Below are positions 61,600 through 64,000 of a stretch of 64,000 nucleotides of DNA, piece by piece. The DNA is taken from positions 62,001 to 126,000 of the forward strand of contig NZ_JACHXZ010000001.1 of assembly GCF_014192475.1 (NCBI RefSeq), read 5' to 3'. Positions within the stretch are counted from its first letter, which is position 1, and every line of letters begins with the position of its first letter. The translations under genes and the position numbers were made by a program. The notes under the pieces were generated by a model. It worked only from the letters and a program-made list of their open reading frames with translations, did no database searches and was not told the DNA's origin. The DNA comes from Simiduia aestuariiviva (GTDB taxonomy: Bacteria > Pseudomonadota > Gammaproteobacteria > Pseudomonadales > Cellvibrionaceae).

Positions 61600-64000
61600 C
61601 TATTTCAAATAAGCGTCTTGCAAAATTAAACGGTCCCAATCATAGCCATTGAGTGAGCGCCAAAAACCATAAGGACGGGCGTCATTATAGCCGTTCCCTC
61701 TGCTGAGGTAGGCAGTGCCATTCAAGACGGCAATGCTGGGCAGCAGTGTGGGCCCTAAATTGGTGCTCCAAAGCTCGCGTTGCCAGGTTTTGCCGTCTGC
61801 ACTTGACCAAACATCTTGGTAATGTTTAAAACCTTCATTTGACCAGCCACCAATTATCCAAAGCCGATCGTTTTGCGCGAACAGTTCACTGTGCGTGCGG
61901 TGCCCATAGGGTACGTTGTCAGCCTCTTTAACCCAAGTTATGCCGTCTACACTCGAGTGGATATCCTTGTGGTAGTAGTGGGTGCCATCATCGAAAGACT
62001 GCCCGCCAGTCACCCATAACTTGCCGTTGAAGGACGCAGTGGTGTAGTTGTTGCGGCTTAGCAATTCATTGCTGCCAACCAGCGTCCAAGTGACCCCATC
62101 ACTCGAAGTCCAAATGTCGTTGGGATCGTCACCTGAGCCGGTGTTATTGCCACCCATTAGCCAAATTCTATTGTCGTGAACAAGTGTTTGGGCATAGGTT
62201 CGCGCTGAAAACTCAGGCTTGTGGTCGACACTTACCCACCCTTCATTTTGATCGTAGTAGTGGCTGCGTTTGCCATCGTCATGATCAGTTTGGATTAGCC
62301 AGAGCGCGTTGTTGAAATATACAAAGTTGCCGCCTTGATTGGTTCCTGGCGGCGCATGCAGCTCGCTCCACTGCTTGCCATCTTCAGAGCTAAGCATTTG
62401 ACGTTTGTTGATATCCTCATTCTGAGTTAAAACCCATAGCGCATTGCCGCCAGCTACAATGGTTGCTTCGTGCGGTTTTCCTATGTGTCGATCGCTTACA
62501 ATCCCCCAGCTATCGCCCAGATAAGCATAGATATGTTCGCTTATAGCTGTCTCGTTGCTCGGGCTGCCTGCAAAGATTAATAGCTGGTTGTTAAATGAGT
62601 GAATAGCCGCGTTCGTGATGCTGGCAACGGGTAGGGGCGCACCTGCCTGCCAGTTAACGCCGTCCGCAGAAAACCAAGTGTGCTCAGAGGCCCCTTCAAC
62701 TAGCCAAATTTTGTTGTCGAAGACGGCTGCGCCACCTTTGCCACTGAGCGCGCTGAATGGCGGTGCTGCGTTTTCCACATTCCAGCTAATGCCATCGTTA
62801 GAACTCAATACGCGACCCGAGCCGTCGCCGCCATCGCCACCCACAAGCCAAATTTTGCCATTAAAGAGTACGGCATGGGCCTCTTTTGGGAAGGCTTGAT
62901 CTGTAGCGATGGAGGACCAAGAAATGCCGTCTGCTGAACGCCAGACATCTTTTAGTGTGTTGCCCTCAGGATCGTTGCCGCCGATCAGATAGAGCAGCCC
63001 ATCCTTAACAATCATTTGCGCTCTAGATCGTTTGTCGAAAGGCGCGTTAATAACCTCCTTGGTCCAGCTAGTGCCATCTGCGCTGGACCAAATAGAAGCG
63101 TCGCTTGTCGTCCCACCCAGTAACCACAGTTTGTTGTTGAAGCCGATAACACTGTGATCAATGCGGCTCCCTGTTGATCCGTTATACTTGTTTATGCGCG
63201 TAAATTGGACGCCGTTTTCTGATCGCCATACGTCAATGTAATTGCCGTATGGGCTGTCTGATCCGCCCATTAAGTAAAGGTAACCGTTGAGTTGGGCCAC
63301 TTTGGTTCCAGTGCGCGCGCGCCAACGAGCAACTTGAAGTGGCATGCTCGCTGTAAAATTGCCGTGCCGATATTGGTAGTAGCTCGTTTGAGCACCTTTA
63401 AAACTGTATTCATCCGTTGGAAAGTGTCCAATGTCTTGTTTCGATCCGTTGGTGCAAGCGATGGTATCGTCCATGTCGCAATCAGATGTGTTGCTTGCGG
63501 CCCATTCTACGCCTGTGGCGCCCTCGTTAAATTCGACCTGCGACTTATCAGCTCCAACCCATGCGGTTAGTGAGATTTTTCGTGGTACTGCATGAAGATC
63601 AATTATGGCGCTGGCCGCAGCATATTTTTCATCAGCTTCTTTTGTGGCGGTTATCGTCGCGTGGCCACTAGTTAACACGCTAATTTCGCCATCATCGTTG
63701 ACTGTTGCCACCGCAGTGTCACTGCTGCTGAAGCTAATCTCACCAGTGCCGTCTCCTTCAGTGAGGCTGGGCGTTAAGGCGTGGCCGACTAATGTCTTCA
63801 ATGGAGTGGCATCGGCAAATGAAATTGTTTGCGGGTGCCGCTCAACGGTAACGGAATAATTCGCCGTTGCAGCAGCGTATTTTCTGTCTGCTGCTTTTGC
63901 TGCGTGTATGGTTGTGGTCCCAGCACCGAAGGCATAAATGTCGCCCTCGTCATCGACATAGACTATGTCACTGTCATCGCTTTCGTAGGTAATGGCACCT
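61600..64000 (-). CDS. Partial large surface protein: Ig-like repeats plus kelch/Asp-box-like repeats
   Basis: The reading frame stays open from 61600 to the right edge, so the N-terminus is missing; TTG at 63801 is not the true start. The last 800 residues are visible. Near the edge are Ig-like (bacterial Ig2/MBG-type) repeats: AADRKYAAATANYSVTVE, and ADEKYAAASAIIDLHAVP with GTGEISFSSSDTAVATVNDDGEI. After a short segment with Cys pair and GADKSQVEF, about ten repeats of a beta-propeller type follow. Each has a 'LWLIGG' strand and a motif of the form W-S/R-S-x-DG-x-x-W (Asp-box/kelch-like, for example VWSSADGKTW and IWTSSDGVTW). A cell-surface or secreted role is likely; partners unknown. Confidence 0.8.
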   Translation of the reverse strand, partial: GAITYESDDSDIVYVDDEGDIYAFGAGTTTIHAAKAADRKYAAATANYSVTVERHPQTISFADATPLKTLVGHALTPSLTEGDGTGEISFSSSDTAVATVNDDGEISVLTSGHATITATKEADEKYAAASAIIDLHAVPRKISLTAWVGADKSQVEFNEGATGVEWAASNTSDCDMDDTIACTNGSKQDIGHFPTDEYSFKGAQTSYYQYRHGNFTASMPLQVARWRARTGTKVAQLNGYLYLMGGSDSPYGNYIDVWRSENGVQFTRINKYNGSTGSRIDHSVIGFNNKLWLLGGTTSDASIWSSADGTSWTKEVINAPFDKRSRAQMIVKDGLLYLIGGNDPEGNTLKDVWRSADGISWSSIATDQAFPKEAHAVLFNGKIWLVGGDGGDGSGRVLSSNDGISWNVENAAPPFSALSGKGGAAVFDNKIWLVEGASEHTWFSADGVNWQAGAPLPVASITNAAIHSFNNQLLIFAGSPSNETAISEHIYAYLGDSWGIVSDRHIGKPHEATIVAGGNALWVLTQNEDINKRQMLSSEDGKQWSELHAPPGTNQGGNFVYFNNALWLIQTDHDDGKRSHYYDQNEGWVSVDHKPEFSARTYAQTLVHDNRIWLMGGNNTGSGDDPNDIWTSSDGVTWTLVGSNELLSRNNYTTASFNGKLWVTGGQSFDDGTHYYHKDIHSSVDGITWVKEADNVPYGHRTHSELFAQNDRLWIIGGWSNEGFKHYQDVWSSADGKTWQRELWSTNLGPTLLPSIAVLNGTAYLSRGNGYNDARPYGFWRSLNGYDWDRLILQDAYLK

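Overview
The window reads as a chromosomal segment of a gammaproteobacterium, most likely a marine member of the Cellvibrionales (Simiduia/Saccharophagus-like). This is inferred from gene content and gene order, not from a marker gene. Most of it is conserved core. From about 20.6 to 49.1 kb the order (hemW, rdgB, DUF4426, metW, metX, yggT, proC, yggS, pilT, pilU, ruvX, yqgE, tonB, gshB, pilG-H-I-J-K, chpA-B-C) closely follows a block known from Pseudomonas aeruginosa. It is interrupted by lineage-specific insertions: an SPFH lipoprotein, a dynamin-like GTPase and a Ca/Na antiporter. No rRNA, tRNA, CRISPR, transposase or prophage genes were seen.

Layout: (1) 1-1.2 kb is the edge of an integron cassette array, with three attC sites in one orientation and small unknown genes whose 3' ends abut or enter the attC sites. 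No integrase lies inside the window. (2) 1.2-5.3 kb is accessory: palindromic repeats, a CDF transporter with an altered metal site, an RcnB-like protein, a secreted TonB-C-like protein and a chalcone-isomerase-like/TonB fusion. (3) 5.5-20.5 kb holds a sodium:solute symporter, a PlpD-type patatin, ubiD, an MscS channel, rho, trxA, ppk1, a TVP38-flavin-reductase fusion and a BarA-like hybrid kinase. (4) 20.6-31 kb holds hemW, rdgB, methionine synthesis genes metXW, dynamin, antiporter, yggT, proC and yggS. (5) 31.1-49.1 kb encodes twitching motility motors PilT/PilU and the complete Pil-Chp chemosensory system, with ruvX, yqgE, a TonB3-like gene and gshB on the opposite strand. (6) 49.7-55 kb is an S-adenosylmethionine cycle operon (ArsR-methyltransferase regulator resembling SahR, metK, ahcY, metF, rsmE), preceded by a perfect 24-bp palindrome that is a likely operator. 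(7) 55.1-64 kb holds a subtilisin-type lipoprotein, a BlaI / M56-TonB / TonB / SIMPL operon with two clear BlaI operators, and the 3' part of a large Ig-like plus kelch/Asp-box protein that runs off the right edge.

Functionally, PilJ should sense a signal at the pole, ChpA phosphorylates PilG and PilH, PilK and ChpB set receptor methylation, and PilT/PilU retract the pilus. The SAM operon regenerates methyl donor and removes S-adenosylhomocysteine. The most notable points are the integrase-less attC array, an SD-sequestering hairpin before ubiD, the putative SahR operator, the BlaI-controlled M56-TonB operon, the TVP38-reductase fusion, the chalcone-isomerase/TonB fusion, and a slippage-prone 12 x 6-bp repeat inside chpA. 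I did not find a clearly unprecedented defence or mobile system; the nearest to new biology are these fusions and regulatory elements.
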